Positions 1 through 11,800 of a DNA stretch of 64,000 nt are shown here, in pieces. Within the stretch, counting starts at the first letter, position 1. Each line of letters opens with the position of its first letter. The position numbers were made by a program, and so were the translations under genes. Where the stretch lies: NCBI RefSeq assembly GCF_037975245.1, contig NC_092570.1, forward strand, positions 19,849,418-19,913,417, written 5' to 3'. The notes beneath the pieces are model-generated. The model ran no database searches. It was not told where the DNA came from and saw only the letters and a list, made by a program, of their open reading frames with translations. The stretch comes from Apostichopus japonicus. Taxonomy: Eukaryota; Echinodermata; Holothuroidea; Aspidochirotida; Stichopodidae.

Positions 1-2983
1 ATTTTATATTTCTCGTGGTCACCAGCTGTGACAGAATTTCACAGAATAATAACTAATAATGCTTTATATACAGAGGGAAGGCATTTGTCCTGTTAAGTAG
101 TTCATCCTTCTCTCTCTGGGGAGAGTACTGTTTGAATAGCTCTTCTTTATGAGTGGGTAGAGAAAACAGGATTACGATAACAAGATGGAAAACACAAACA
201 GCTAATTGGTGGAGAATGCCAGGCTCTGCAAAATCCATGAATAACAGTGGCAGTATATCGGCATCAGGTGGAGGGGGGGGGGGTGGAGGAATGTATAACG
301 AACACACATATTTATTATGTATTCTGAAATAAAATTCTCATTCGACTACTCAAAAATATATATTACATGCCAACCTTACGCATGCATTACAAGTAGAACC
401 CCTGCGAAAAATCTTACGGGGTACATGTAGGATTCTTACAATGACGTGCGAATTAATTAATGGTGTCCCACACCCAGAGTCTATGCATGCTAAGTTCTTT
501 CAATACCGCCTGCATTTCCTTTCAGGGAAACATTTCATACTGTAGTTTGGTTCTCTTTGTTGCTGTTCGAGTATTAGCGATATGTATACAGCATCTACTC
601 TGCGACTGTATACGCATATAATAGACTTCGAATCGATGATTGTCCACAGGATAAATTGTCAAATCAACACGTGATCAGTTTTATGACAGAACAACTATGG
701 AATGGCTTTTGACTGCCAAAACTTAAACAGACCACACATAGATCACATTTCCATACATGCACGATTGTGGGCTTAACCAGAAAAAAAGAAATTGGTTTGA
801 CTTTGATAACCTTATTTCCTAAGCTAGGAGCAGGATACCTGGATGGCATTTCTCTGATATCAGCTTTGTGGAATGCTTTTCTGTCCTACATAATACAGAC
901 ACAGCGTCGTCTTCTTTGTTCGTCTTATTGTCTATATACCGCAGAAAACGTGGTTATCTCCATAAGTACTAGAGACTTTATGATAAACCCAGCTACAAGC
1001 TAGTTTAGACTTTCACATCCAAGTTCAACCAAGGAGCTCAGTGGCATGCAGTGGTATAACAAGGTATATGAAGCTGCACCTGATAGACACTATAACTGCC
1101 ATGTTCGCATAAGTCAAATGGTACACCCGGTTTATCGAATGCAACTTTAATCCACAGAGCCTTGACATTTCCAAATGGGTTAAAATTGCTAGTACAGAGA
1201 AACAAGAAAACAGCAGGTTTGTATGTTGAGGCACTTTCATGGATTATTTCATCCATTAATACCCAAAACTATACAGTATTAACGTTTAACACAAGCACTG
1301 AGTTAGGTAAATGTTTTTCCCTGCTTTGAACATGTTGACTTGAGAACTTTATAAATCTATCACATTCTGATGGGATTTGATCGATCAGTGAAATCACCTA
1401 GCAATTAAATGATAGAACTGAATGAAGGAGGATCTGTGCTCTTATCATCGCAAAGTTTAATATCTTATATATCTCATATCCTACTGATGTTTTATGGTGT
1501 TATAGTTCATAAATGACATCACAAAGCAACCAAAGAAATGCAGCTAAAAGGAAGAGATTTTGTCACCTTTTATTTGACACTATGACATTCACACATAATT
1601 GACAAAATGTCACCTCCATGGAGTCACATCCCAAATGAACGGACCAGTATTTTTCATAGCTGCCTGGGGGACCTGTGATCTCTATAAACACAGTTAAGAC
1701 AAAGATGCTGGTTAGGTTTGCTTCTCCTGACAGCTTACCTACACCAGTGCAAAGATGTACATAGCAGTTTTTGTTACACAGGAGCCACAGTATTTTGTAA
1801 GAGAAAGTCTAACCGCCTTTCAAAGACGTCTGTACAAAGTTTAAATGCTGAATTAATCCCTGTTATATATAGACTAGCAATTCAGCTGACAATTTTGTTT
1901 GTATGAACTTGACCAAAGTTGATCGGCGATTAAAGAAGCAAACCTACAAGTACTGAATTCCTTATTGATGAATATTCAAATCTGAGATGTGGATATATAA
2001 TTATCCAAATTAAAGCTGTGTTAATCGTGTTTAACAAAAATTGACAAGGAACCCCCCAAACGATCGGAATGGCAGGTTTGAGTATAAAGGTAAATGATTC
2101 CGCCCCCATCTCACCACCCACAAAAATTAAATTTGTAGCTCTGGTGTTTTTTTATGACAACAACCATTGAAACAGCATAGTAGTGCAAGATAAAAGATAA
2201 CAGAAATATTTGACCACTCATCAATGCTGCAACCCTGCACAAGTGCATTGTGGGTATATTCATTCAAAACTCTCACTTTACTCATTTCCCCTTCTAAACT
2301 GACCAGCTTCCAAACTTCAAAGTTATTTGAACAGAAAATGAAAAGCTGTGAAAGGCTTGCAAGGCTTCATTGGTACCTAAAGGTATGCCTCAAATAAAGT
2401 ATGGTATAAATCTATCCATCCATCCGTCAGCGTCCAATCATAGCACAGATCGGAAACGGAAACGACTAATGAAGCAAAAGTGGTCTTTTTCTTTATATAG
2501 AAACCTTGAACCAGATATCATTAATAGCTTTGACATTCAACCATCCGGGACGACCTTGACAAGTCCCAAGCGAGATTCCCTTCAGATAACTGACCACTTC
2601 CTGTAGAAGTGACCATTCACCTTTGTCAACCTCTTGGCAATTAGCTCTGCTTGTACACTTTGGATGCACTGTATGCATTTTAGAGCCTGGAGCCTTAGAA
2701 ATATTGATGGTATACGCCACAGAAGGGAAAGGGTATTATTTACCACAGCTACCTCTTTAAATCATAGATTATGAAACCTGCCTGGCACTTACGTACATCC
2801 TTACATCTTGAAACTCATCAGAATTCATTTACAAGGAAAGAACTAGAGCAACGAAACCAAACCATACATGCATGCCTACTCTAAAATTCTTCGTGTAGAA
2901 ATGATTCTTGTGATGAAAGGGGGGAGGTTTGAAATATACTGTATCTCACCAAAATTTGAGATAGAAGTGACTTCATATCTTAC
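1..2983 (-). other. Intron after DGK exon 4 (partial)
   Basis: This follows the GTAAG donor at 2983 on the minus strand and runs off the window. I looked for the expected first C1 (zinc-finger) exon of a DGK (pattern HNW, then paired CxxC) and did not see it. The short open frames show no recognisable domain. An 11-G homopolymer is at 273-283. I see no other structured element. Confidence 0.6.
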
Positions 2984-3088
2984 CTCATAAAAGTCTTTAT
3001 TGGCAACAGATTTTAAAGCACTGATCCACTCCTCCATTTCCTTTCTAGTATAGGCACACAGAATCAAAGATCGGAATGGTGTGATTAC
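2984..3088 (-). CDS. DGKD/DGKH: Diacylglycerol kinase delta/eta-type, PH-domain exon 4 (end of PH domain)
   Basis: Internal exon of 105 nt (35 codons, phase 0 at both ends). On the minus strand a TTTTACAG acceptor precedes it and GAG|GTAAG follows. The peptide begins [20 protein letters not shown] and continues [15 protein letters not shown]. This is the last beta strand and C-terminal helix of a PH domain, with the invariant tryptophan, and closely matches the PH end of vertebrate DGK eta and delta. Type II DGKs phosphorylate diacylglycerol to phosphatidic acid; their PH domain binds phosphoinositides and helps place the enzyme at membranes. The next exon should start the first C1 domain but is not in 1-2983. 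The 5' part of this exon is copied twice more just upstream in a 172-bp repeat, so false acceptors lie 172 and 344 nt before the real one. The family call is strong; eta versus delta cannot be decided in an invertebrate. Confidence 0.93.
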
Positions 3089-3585
3089 CTGTAAAATAAT
3101 GGAATGATCCATAATATACAAAACGAAAACTTCATGCATATGCATTGTATTACCTTTCAATCATTTGCTTTTGTAGGAAAACTAAAAGTCCACATTTTAA
3201 TCCTCTATGTTTTTGTACAGGCACACAGATACCAAAGATCGAAATGCATGGTGTGATTACCTGTCAAATAATGGAATGGTCTATAATTTACAAAATGAAA
3301 AATTCATGCCTATGTATTATATTACCTTTCAATCATTTGCTTTTGTAGGAAAACTAAAAGTCCACATTTTAATCCTCTATGTTTTTATACAGGCACACAG
3401 ATACCAAAGATCGAAATGCATGGTGTGATTACCTGTCAAATAATGGAATGGTCTATAATTTACAAAATGAAAAATTCATGCCTATGTATTATATTACCTT
3501 TCAATCATTTGCTTTTGTAGGAAAACTAAAAGTCCACATTTTAATCCTCTATGTTTTTGTACAGGCTCACAGATATCAAAGATTA
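3053..3585 (-). repeat. 172-bp tandem repeat carrying copies of the exon 4 splice acceptor
   Basis: Markers GGCACACAGA at 3053 (inside exon 4), 3220, 3392 and 3564 define about three copies. The last two full units are nearly identical, at exactly 172 bp. Each unit contains the first ~36 nt of exon 4, the acceptor AG, and ~130 bp of upstream intron. Real acceptor: first exonic base 3088. Copied acceptors: 3260 and 3432 (GACAG|GTAATCACACC). The fourth, partial copy diverges before its acceptor. The exonic parts of the copies have an extra ~5 nt and substitutions, so they no longer encode the PH strand. Open frames across the copies are by-products of the repeat. Confidence 0.92.
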
Positions 3586-4420
3586 TAATTGTGTATCAAC
3601 CACATGGCCTGTTATAGAATTTTTTTGCTCTTGAGAATAATGTATAACATGCAGGTACCACATCTTATAAAGAAAATATCTGCAGTGGGGGGGGGGGGGG
3701 TGGGGCGGTGGATGGATGGCTTAAACATTATATCCTGTCATATACTGGAATGACCAAAGCTATACACACCTCACACACACAATACTGGGGATATATAGCC
3801 TATGTAAAAATATGCAACAGTCAGAAAGGAATCCCCCAATACTCTAATAAGCCAAATAATTTTCCACACGCACCATTTAATAGCTGTGCACCCTCAAAAA
3901 CATATCATATTGGTGAAATATTTACATTTAACTATCCTCAATGGCTACATGATTTGAAGAGACAAACCCTTTCACCACACTACTGCTGAAGATCATTTTC
4001 TAATTCTTTAATACTGCTCATGCTACTGTTAGAGATTAGGTCAATGACCATTAACATAATATCTCTCTGTATTCTTTTTTATATTCACAGCATTATTTCA
4101 TACAGTATCTATGAAAGCCTTCAATAGCTTTCCATGATCGAGAGACTTAACGGTGGAGCTTCTTTTTTTTCTTCTCCAAACAATTGATACAATTCGTTTG
4201 TATCTGTTCTTTCCACAGATTCCTGAAAATACCCTATAGCAGACCTCCAAGCGGCTCTTCAACAAAATAAAGGTTTTGAAAGGATTTGAAGGTTTCGCTG
4301 GGAGGTCTGCTATAGCGAAAAAGTAACCCTCATCATTGTCTTAGTTCCGATGACGTAGCTGAGAAATGGGTGACACATTAATGTTGTGTGACTCTTCTCA
4401 TCATTTACCTTTCTTAAACC
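3586..4420. other. Intron sequence with poly-G tract and a small palindromic element
   Basis: Middle of the exon 3-exon 4 intron, between the acceptor repeat and the donor minisatellite. It holds a 14-G run at 3687-3700 followed by G-rich sequence, and the palindrome at 4234-4315. I recognise no coding sequence. Confidence 0.6.
4234..4315. mobile_element. Very short palindromic MITE-like element
   Basis: The left end CTATAGCAGACCTCCAAGC and the reverse complement of the right end, CTATAGCAGACCTCCCAGC, match over 19 bp with one mismatch and enclose about 44 bp. This looks like a minimal inverted-repeat element or a stable hairpin in the intron RNA. I could not define a target-site duplication. 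Confidence 0.6.
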
Positions 4421-7400
4421 ATGCACCTCAGTTTAAACCCAGTAAACTCACCCTGCAAGCATTGTTAACATTACAATGCACCTCAGCTTAAACCCAGTAA
4501 ACTCACCCTGAAAGTATTGTTAACATTACCATGCACCTCAGCTTAAACCCAGTAAACTCACCCTGAAAGTATTGTTAACAGTACCATGCATCTCAGCTTA
4601 AACCTAGTAAACTCACCCTGAAAGTATTGTTAACATTACCATGCACCTCAGTTTAAACCCAGTAAACTCACCCTGAAAGTAATGTTAACATTACCATGCA
4701 TCTCAGCTTAAACTGAGTAAACTCACCCTGAATGTAATGTTAACATTACCATGCATCTCAGCTTAAACCCAGTAAACTCACCCTGAAAGTATTGTTAACA
4801 TTACCATGCATCTCAGCTTAAACCCAGTAAACTCACCCTGAATGTAATGTTAACATTACCATGCATCTCAGCTTAAACCCAGTAAACTCACCCTGAATGT
4901 ATTGTTAACATTACCATGCATCTCAGCTTAAACCCAGTAAACTCACCCTGAAAGTATTGTTAACAGTACCATGCATCTCAGCTTAAACCCAGTAAACTCA
5001 CACTGAAAGTATTGTTAACATTACCATGCACCTCAGTTTAAACCCAGTAAACTCACACTGAAAGAAATGTTAAAATTACCATGCATCTCAGCTTAAACCC
5101 AGTAAACTCACCCTGAATGTAATGTTAACATTACCATGCATCTCAGCTTAATCCCAGTAAACTCACCCTGAATGTATTGTTAACATTACCATGCACCTCA
5201 GCTTAAACCCAGTAAACTCACCCTGAATGTATTGTTAACAGTACCATGCATCTCAGCTTAAACCCAGTAAACTCACCCAGAAAGTATTGTTAACATTACC
5301 ATGCATCTCAGCTTAAACCCAGTAAACTCACCCTGAAAGTATTGTTAACATTACCATGCACCTCAGCTTAAACCCAGTAAACTCACCCTGAAAGTATTGT
5401 TAACAGTACCATGCACCTCAGCTTAAACCCAGTAAACTCACCCTGAAAGTTATGTTAACATTACCATGCATCTCAGCTTAAACCCAGTAAACTCACCCTG
5501 AAAGTATTGTTAACATTACCATGCATCTCAGCTTAAACCCAGTAAACTCACACTGAAAGTATTGTTAACAGTACCATGCACCTCAGCTTAAACTCAGTAA
5601 ACTCACCCTGAAAGTAATGTTAACATTACCATGCACCTCAGTTTCAACCCAGTAAACTCACCATGAATGTATTGTTAACATTACCATGCACCTCAGCTTA
5701 AACCCAGTAAACTCACACTGAAAGTATTGTTAACATTACCATGCACCTCAGCTTAAACCCAGTAAACTCACACTGAGAGTAATGTTAACATTACCATGCA
5801 TCTCAGCTTAAACCCAGTAAACTCACCCTGAAAGTATTGTTAACAGTACCATGCACCTCAGCTTAAACCCAGTAAACTCACCCTGAAAGTATTGTTAACA
5901 TTACAATGCACCTCAATTTAAACCCAGTAAACTCACCCTGAAAGTATTGTTAACAGTACCATGCACCTCAGCTTAAACCCAGTAAACTCACCCAGAAAGT
6001 ATTGTTAACAGTACCATGCATCTCAGCTTAAACCCAGTAAACTCACCCTGAAAGTATTGTTAACATTACCATGCACCTCAGCTTAAACCCAGTAAACTCA
6101 CACTGAAAGTATTGTTAACATTACCATGCATCTCAGCTTAAACCCAGTAAACTCACCCTGAAAGTATTGTTAACAGTACCATGCACCTCAGCTTAAACCC
6201 AGTAAACTCACCCTGAAAGTATTGTTAACAGTACCATGAACCTCAGCTTAAACCCAGTAAACTCACCCTGAAAGTATTGTTAACAGTACCATGTACCTCA
6301 GCTTAAACCCAGTAAACTCACACTGAAAGTAATGTTAACATTACCATGCATCTCAAGTTAAACCCAGTAAACTCACACTGAAAGTATTGTTAACATTACC
6401 ATGCACCTCAGCTTAAACCCAGTAAACTCACACTGAAAGTAATGTTAACATTACCATGCATCTCAGCTTAAACCCAGTAAACTCACCCTGAAAGTATTGT
6501 TAACAGTACCATGCACCTCAGCTTAAACCCAGTAAACTCACCCTGAAAGTATTGTTAACAGTACCATGAACCTCAGCTTAAACCCAGTAAACTCACCCTG
6601 AAATTATTGTTAACAGTACCATGTACCTCAGCTTAAACCCAGTAAACTCACACTGAAAGTAATGTTAACATTACCATGCATCTCAGCTTAAACCCAGTAA
6701 ACTCACCCTGAAAGTATTGTTAACAGTACCATGCACCTCAGCTTAAACCCAGTAAACTCACCCTGAAAGTAATGTTAACATTACCATGCATCTCAGCTTA
6801 AACCCAGTAAACTCACCCTGAAAGTATTGTTAACAGTACCATGCACCTCAGCTTAAACCCAGTAAACTCACCCAGAAAGTATTGTTAACATTACCATGCA
6901 TCTCAGCTTAAACCCAGTAAACTCACCCTGAAAGTATTGTTAACATTACCATGCACCTCAGCTTAAACCCAGTAAACTCACCCTGAAAGTATTGTTAACA
7001 GTACCATGCACCTCAGCTTAAACCCAGTAAACTCACCCTGAAAGTTATGTTAACATTACCATGCATCTCAGCTTAAACCCAGTAAACTCACCCTGAAAGT
7101 ATTGTTAACATTACCATGCATCTCAGCTTAAACCCAGTAAACTCACACTGAAAGTATTGTTAACAGTACCATGCACCTCAGCTTAAACTCAGTAAACTCA
7201 CCCTGAAAGTAATGTTAACATTACCATGCACCTCAGTTTCAACCCAGTAAACTCACCATGAATGTATTGTTAACATTACCATGCACCTCAGCTTAAACCC
7301 AGTAAACTCACACTGAAAGTATTGTTAACATTACCATGCACCTCAGCTTAAACCCAGTAAACTCACACTGAGAGTAATGTTAACATTACCATGCATCTCA

Positions 7401-8771
7401 GCTTAAACCCAGTAAACTCACCCTGAAAGTATTGTTAACAGTACCATGCACCTCAGCTTAAACCCAGTAAACTCACCCTGAAAGTATTGTTAACATTACA
7501 ATGCACCTCAATTTAAACCCAGTAAACTCACCCTGAAAGTATTGTTAACAGTACCATGCACCTCAGCTTAAACCCAGTAAACTCACCCAGAAAGTATTGT
7601 TAACAGTACCATGCATCTCAGCTTAAACCCAGTAAACTCACCCTGAAAGTATTGTTAACATTACCATGCACCTCAGCTTAAACCCAGTAAACTCACACTG
7701 AAAGTATTGTTAACATTACCATGCATCTCAGCTTAAACCCAGTAAACTCACCCTGAAAGTATTGTTAACAGTACCATGCACCTCAGCTTAAACCCAGTAA
7801 ACTCACCCTGAAAGTATTGTTAACAGTACCATGAACCTCAGCTTAAACCCAGTAAACTCACCCTGAAAGTATTGTTAACAGTACCATGTACCTCAGCTTA
7901 AACCCAGTAAACTCACACTGAAAGTAATGTTAACATTACCATGCATCTCAAGTTAAACCCAGTAAACTCACACTGAAAGTATTGTTAACATTACCATGCA
8001 CCTCAGCTTAAACCCAGTAAACTCACACTGAAAGTAATGTTAACATTACCATGCATCTCAGCTTAAACCCAGTAAACTCACCCTGAAAGTATTGTTAACA
8101 GTACCATGCACCTCAGCTTAAACCCAGTAAACTCACCCTGAAAGTATTGTTAACAGTACCATGAACCTCAGCTTAAACCCAGTAAACTCACCCTGAAATT
8201 ATTGTTAACAGTACCATGTACCTCAGCTTAAACCCAGTAAACTCACACTGAAAGTAATGTTAACATTACCATGCATCTCAGCTTAAACCCAGTAAACTCA
8301 CCCTGAAAGTATTGTTAACAGTACCATGCACCTCAGCTTAAACCCAGTAAACTCACACTGAAAGTAATGTTAACATTACCATGCATCTCAGCTTAAACCC
8401 AGTAAACTCACCCTGAAAGTATTGTTAACAGTACCATGCACCTCAGCTTAAACCCAGTAAACTCACCCTGAAAGTATTGTTAACATTACAATGCACCTCA
8501 GTTTAAACCCAGTAAACTCACCCTGAAAGTATTGTTAACAGTACCATGCACCTCAGCTTAAACCCAGTAAACTCACCCTGAAAGTATTGTTAACAGTACC
8601 ATGCATCTCAGCTTAAACCCAGTAAACTCACCCTGAAAGTATTGTTAACATTACCATGCACCTCAGCTTAAACCCAGTAAACTCACCCTGAAAGTATTGT
8701 TAACATTACCATGCACCTCAGCTTAAACCCAGTAAACCCAGTTAACTCACCCTGAATGTATTGTTAACATT
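4421..8771 (-). repeat. 55-bp minisatellite (~79 units) built from the exon 3 end and its splice donor
   Basis: The motif ATGCACCTCA / ATGCATCTCA recurs every 55 bp from 4421 to 8711 (4290 = 78 x 55). The last unit, with a 9-bp insertion, runs into exon 3. Read on the gene strand, each unit contains AATGTTAACAATACTTTCAG, then G and GTGAGTTTACTGGG. This is the last 21 nt of exon 3, the exon-intron boundary and the first intron bases. GTGAGT is retained in essentially every unit, so about 78 decoy 5' splice sites follow the real one. Variation is limited to a few positions (CATCTC/CACCTC, AACATT/AACAGT, CCCTG/CACTG/CCCAG, AAAGT/AATGT). Nested higher-order repeats are present. Confidence 0.95.
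5262..8460. repeat. Higher-order duplication of 29 minisatellite units (1,595 bp x 2)
   Basis: Rare variants recur exactly 1,595 bp (29 x 55) apart: CCCAG at 5276/6871, TATGTT at 5451/7046, GTTTCAACCC at 5641/7236, GAGAGT at 5775/7370, TCTCAAGTTA at 6351/7946 and AAATT at 6601/8196. The two blocks are roughly 5262-6856 and 6857-8451, and differ at very few bases, so the duplication is recent. A nested 330-bp (6-unit) repeat is marked by CATGAACC/CATGTACC at 6236/6566. Confidence 0.88.
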
Positions 8772-8831
8772 TTTGGTACTGTTCTCTGCCACGCTGAGAT
8801 CTCTCAGGTCAACTTCCTCGAAAATATGGGA
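8751..8831 (-). CDS. DGKD/DGKH: Diacylglycerol kinase delta/eta-type, PH-domain exon 3
   Basis: Internal exon of 81 nt (27 codons, phase 0). The acceptor is TTTGCAG|TCC and the donor AGG|GTGAGT. The translation starts SHIFEEVDLRDLSVAENSTK and ends NVNNTFR. It supplies the central PH strands, including the acidic FEEVDL segment and the NVNN-F motif found at the same place in DGK delta/eta. It joins in frame to exon 4 (VITPF...). Its last ~21 nt (encoding NVNNTFR) and the donor are the founder of a 55-bp minisatellite that begins at this exon and runs through most of the next intron. If the real donor were skipped for the next copy, translation would read V-S-stop at once. Confidence 0.93.
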
Positions 8832-11800
8832 CTGCAAAGCAGAAGAAGATTGATGATGAAATCATAAATGGTCTCTGAAGTCGTTTTCCTGAACTTCAAG
8901 GATGTGTTGTATTTAAGTCATAAATTAAAGTCACATTTTTTTTTTGGCAGCTCCAAAACTTTCAAGATGTTTTGGAAAGCAAAAGAACTCTCTAGTGTCC
9001 TTTGGAATTAAGTTAGGATATGTAAAATTATAAAAGCTCTGTTTGGAACCATTAATGAGACGACACTTTTTACAACATCGCCAGTGTTTTAATTAACCTA
9101 CGTTCTACATAACAACCATTATGCATGTTTACATTACCATATCTCTCTGTGTTTGATGGTTTGAGTCATATTCAAAGCAACCAAATAATTCTCAAACTAA
9201 GATTGTATTTGATCAAACTAAAGACAACCAACTTCTTCACCAATGTAATTGTTTAATATTTTAAGAAGGGACTTATTAATAAATTTGATTTAGATCCTCA
9301 ACATTTCATCATCTGGATATACACTTCCTCACGAAGGTAACCTGGAAATTTTTCAAAGAGATAAAAGTTTCACTTTGAAATGATTTTAAATTAAACTTTG
9401 GGTATTCAGGAGATTATATGACTTAATACTGATATTGTTATGAGATTTTAGTATTTAATTATTACATTTTATGAAAAACCAAGTATGTGTTCATTTTGTG
9501 TAAGATAACCTAATTTTAATTAATACACCAGGATTTTTGTCATTTTGCCAATAACAAGTAAAGTGTTAAAAGTTTACCAGGGCATACTAGACATAGTAGA
9601 ATGCGGTGCAAAGGTTGTGAGGAGACAGGTAAGCGGGGAACAAAGTAAATTGCATTTTTCTTCCGGTAGACATTATGAATATAAACACATGATCAAGACT
9701 GGAGACCGTCTTCAGTAATGCAAGTCTTTATAATTTACATACATATGTCCTTAATTATCACTAATCAACAGCAATTATTATTGGGCTGCTCCTATGAGAC
9801 AGTATTGTAGGATACTACTGTGTGTTGTAATGGTCAAAAATATTACCAAACTGGTATGAAGTTGATTGCAGCCAGTAACTTTTTTAAGAACAAGCTTGTA
9901 TTTTGTTTTAGCAATTGGCTTAAAATTGTGAAATTCTAGGCCTGCCAAATCACTTGTGAGGTATGATAACTGTATGTTTACACTCAGTAAGTCCCAATAT
10001 GACATTTGTGAACTTTCTGCATGCCTTTTTAAAGAAATGATATGCAGCATGAAAAATATGCCAACAGAAAATAGACCTCTGCAATACAAAATGTTCAACC
10101 TTTTTCAGAATTTCATTTCCAGTGATGTCCCTTTACCTTCACAAAAATTAACAACTTCAAATTTGTTACACTTTGACATATTTGCTATTTCGGTCTTTGG
10201 AAGAGAGGTGTGAATAATTAAACCATCCTTGATAACATATCTCCTGTGGCATCAATTGGATGCCAATTCCCTTTGTGGTTCTTCAATCAGAACGGACAGT
10301 TCTTTAATTTGCATGATATGTACCACGGCCCTCCGCAGAAGTTATCAAAGCAATTTCCGGCATACATGTTACTCGGATGCTGATAACTTCACCTTTGTTT
10401 TTTTATGTAATCTTGTCAGAAGACTATAAGTTTGTCAAGAAATGTTTCAGAAGTTAAATAAATAACAAAACTGTCAGACTGTGATAAAATTACTTATTTT
10501 CCTTCAGTGTGCACAACAAAAAGATGATAACACTGGCAAGGCAAAACAAGATATAACCTGAGCACTTGACAATGGGGGAAGCTTGCACAGGCAGGCGATG
10601 TTTCCACCCCCCTCCTCACCCCCCCCCCTCACGAGCAGCCGAGGTGCATGGGAGAAACAACAGCACCTGTCCAAATGCAGTCTGATTAAAGAAACCACTA
10701 TGCAAAAGTCAAATGCCAGAATTGTTTGTAAACAACTTTTACAAAGCATGCAGAAAAGTCTTTTTCTGTTTTAATAATTAATGCAGCATTTTTGCAATTG
10801 GTTGAAATTTCACAATCATTGAAAAAACAGAAGCAAACGCTTTTTTTTTAAATTTGCAAACCAGAAATAATATGTGAAGGGAATTTCCCTCCCCTACAAA
10901 AATTACAAAAGGGCAATTCTGAAAAGATTGAGAGAATCTGGTTCCTGGTGGGGTGTATTGAGCATGGAACATGGTTGTGAGGTACTCTAACTGCTTACAC
11001 AATGCCGTAACGCACGCATGGCTTCACCCTGATTTAAACCAATAATCAGGGAAATTTTAAGATTCAACACTACGAAGCAAACAGGTGTGACATCATAGAA
11101 TACTGACATCCGAAATATTTATTTCTACCAAAATTTTCACTTTTTTTGACCATGGATTGGATGAGCAGTTCCAATTTAAATACCTTATAAAGGCTGGTTG
11201 GATGTGAAGTTTCCTTACAAGTCATCTACAATGACTGTGTATAGTATATCAATTCATACTGAGATCTTGCATAACAAGTTTGAAGTTGCAGAAAATTGTA
11301 GGAAACACATAAAAAAAAAAATGTAAATAGAAATCATTGAAACGCAAAATGTCACCGAAATTAACAGATTGTCTCTGTCTTTTCATCCGATCAAATGTAA
11401 ATTTCCCTTTGAAACTATGAAATATCCTTCCAAATAGACATCAGAAAGTGACGGTGGAAGATCTCTATAATCAAGAGGTCTCCTTAATATGGAAGGCAAT
11501 CCAAGGTCTCATGACACAAATTAAGTTTTGATTAGCTTGCAGAGTATTGATTGGCTAAACAGTTGTTCGATAACCCTTTGCAGTATTAACAAGGCTTTAT
11601 ATATATATATAGATATATATTGTGTACTGAAAGACCAGTAATGAAACTTAAAAAACTTTAATTTACATCAGCGCACTGGAAGAGTGGTTAACAGTTTATT
11701 GGTTGCGAGTGACTGCATGCAGCAAGACTCTATTTATAGACTCTGAAATGAAATTTCTAACTGTAGGCGACAAATTAATCCCCTCTGGAATTTAATCAAA

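Noticed and set aside
3145-3588. Three overlapping plus-strand open frames (repeated MFLYRHTDTKDRN peptide)
   Set aside because: They are the antisense read-through of the 172-bp repeat; 172 is not a multiple of 3 and each frame ends within the next copy.
3687-3700. Poly-G and other G/C homopolymers as regulatory quadruplexes
   Set aside because: Several such runs are scattered without relation to gene parts; they are better viewed as simple sequence.
4421-8771. CRISPR-like array
   Set aside because: The units abut directly with no variable spacers, the unit is 55 bp, and it derives from an adjacent exon in animal DNA.
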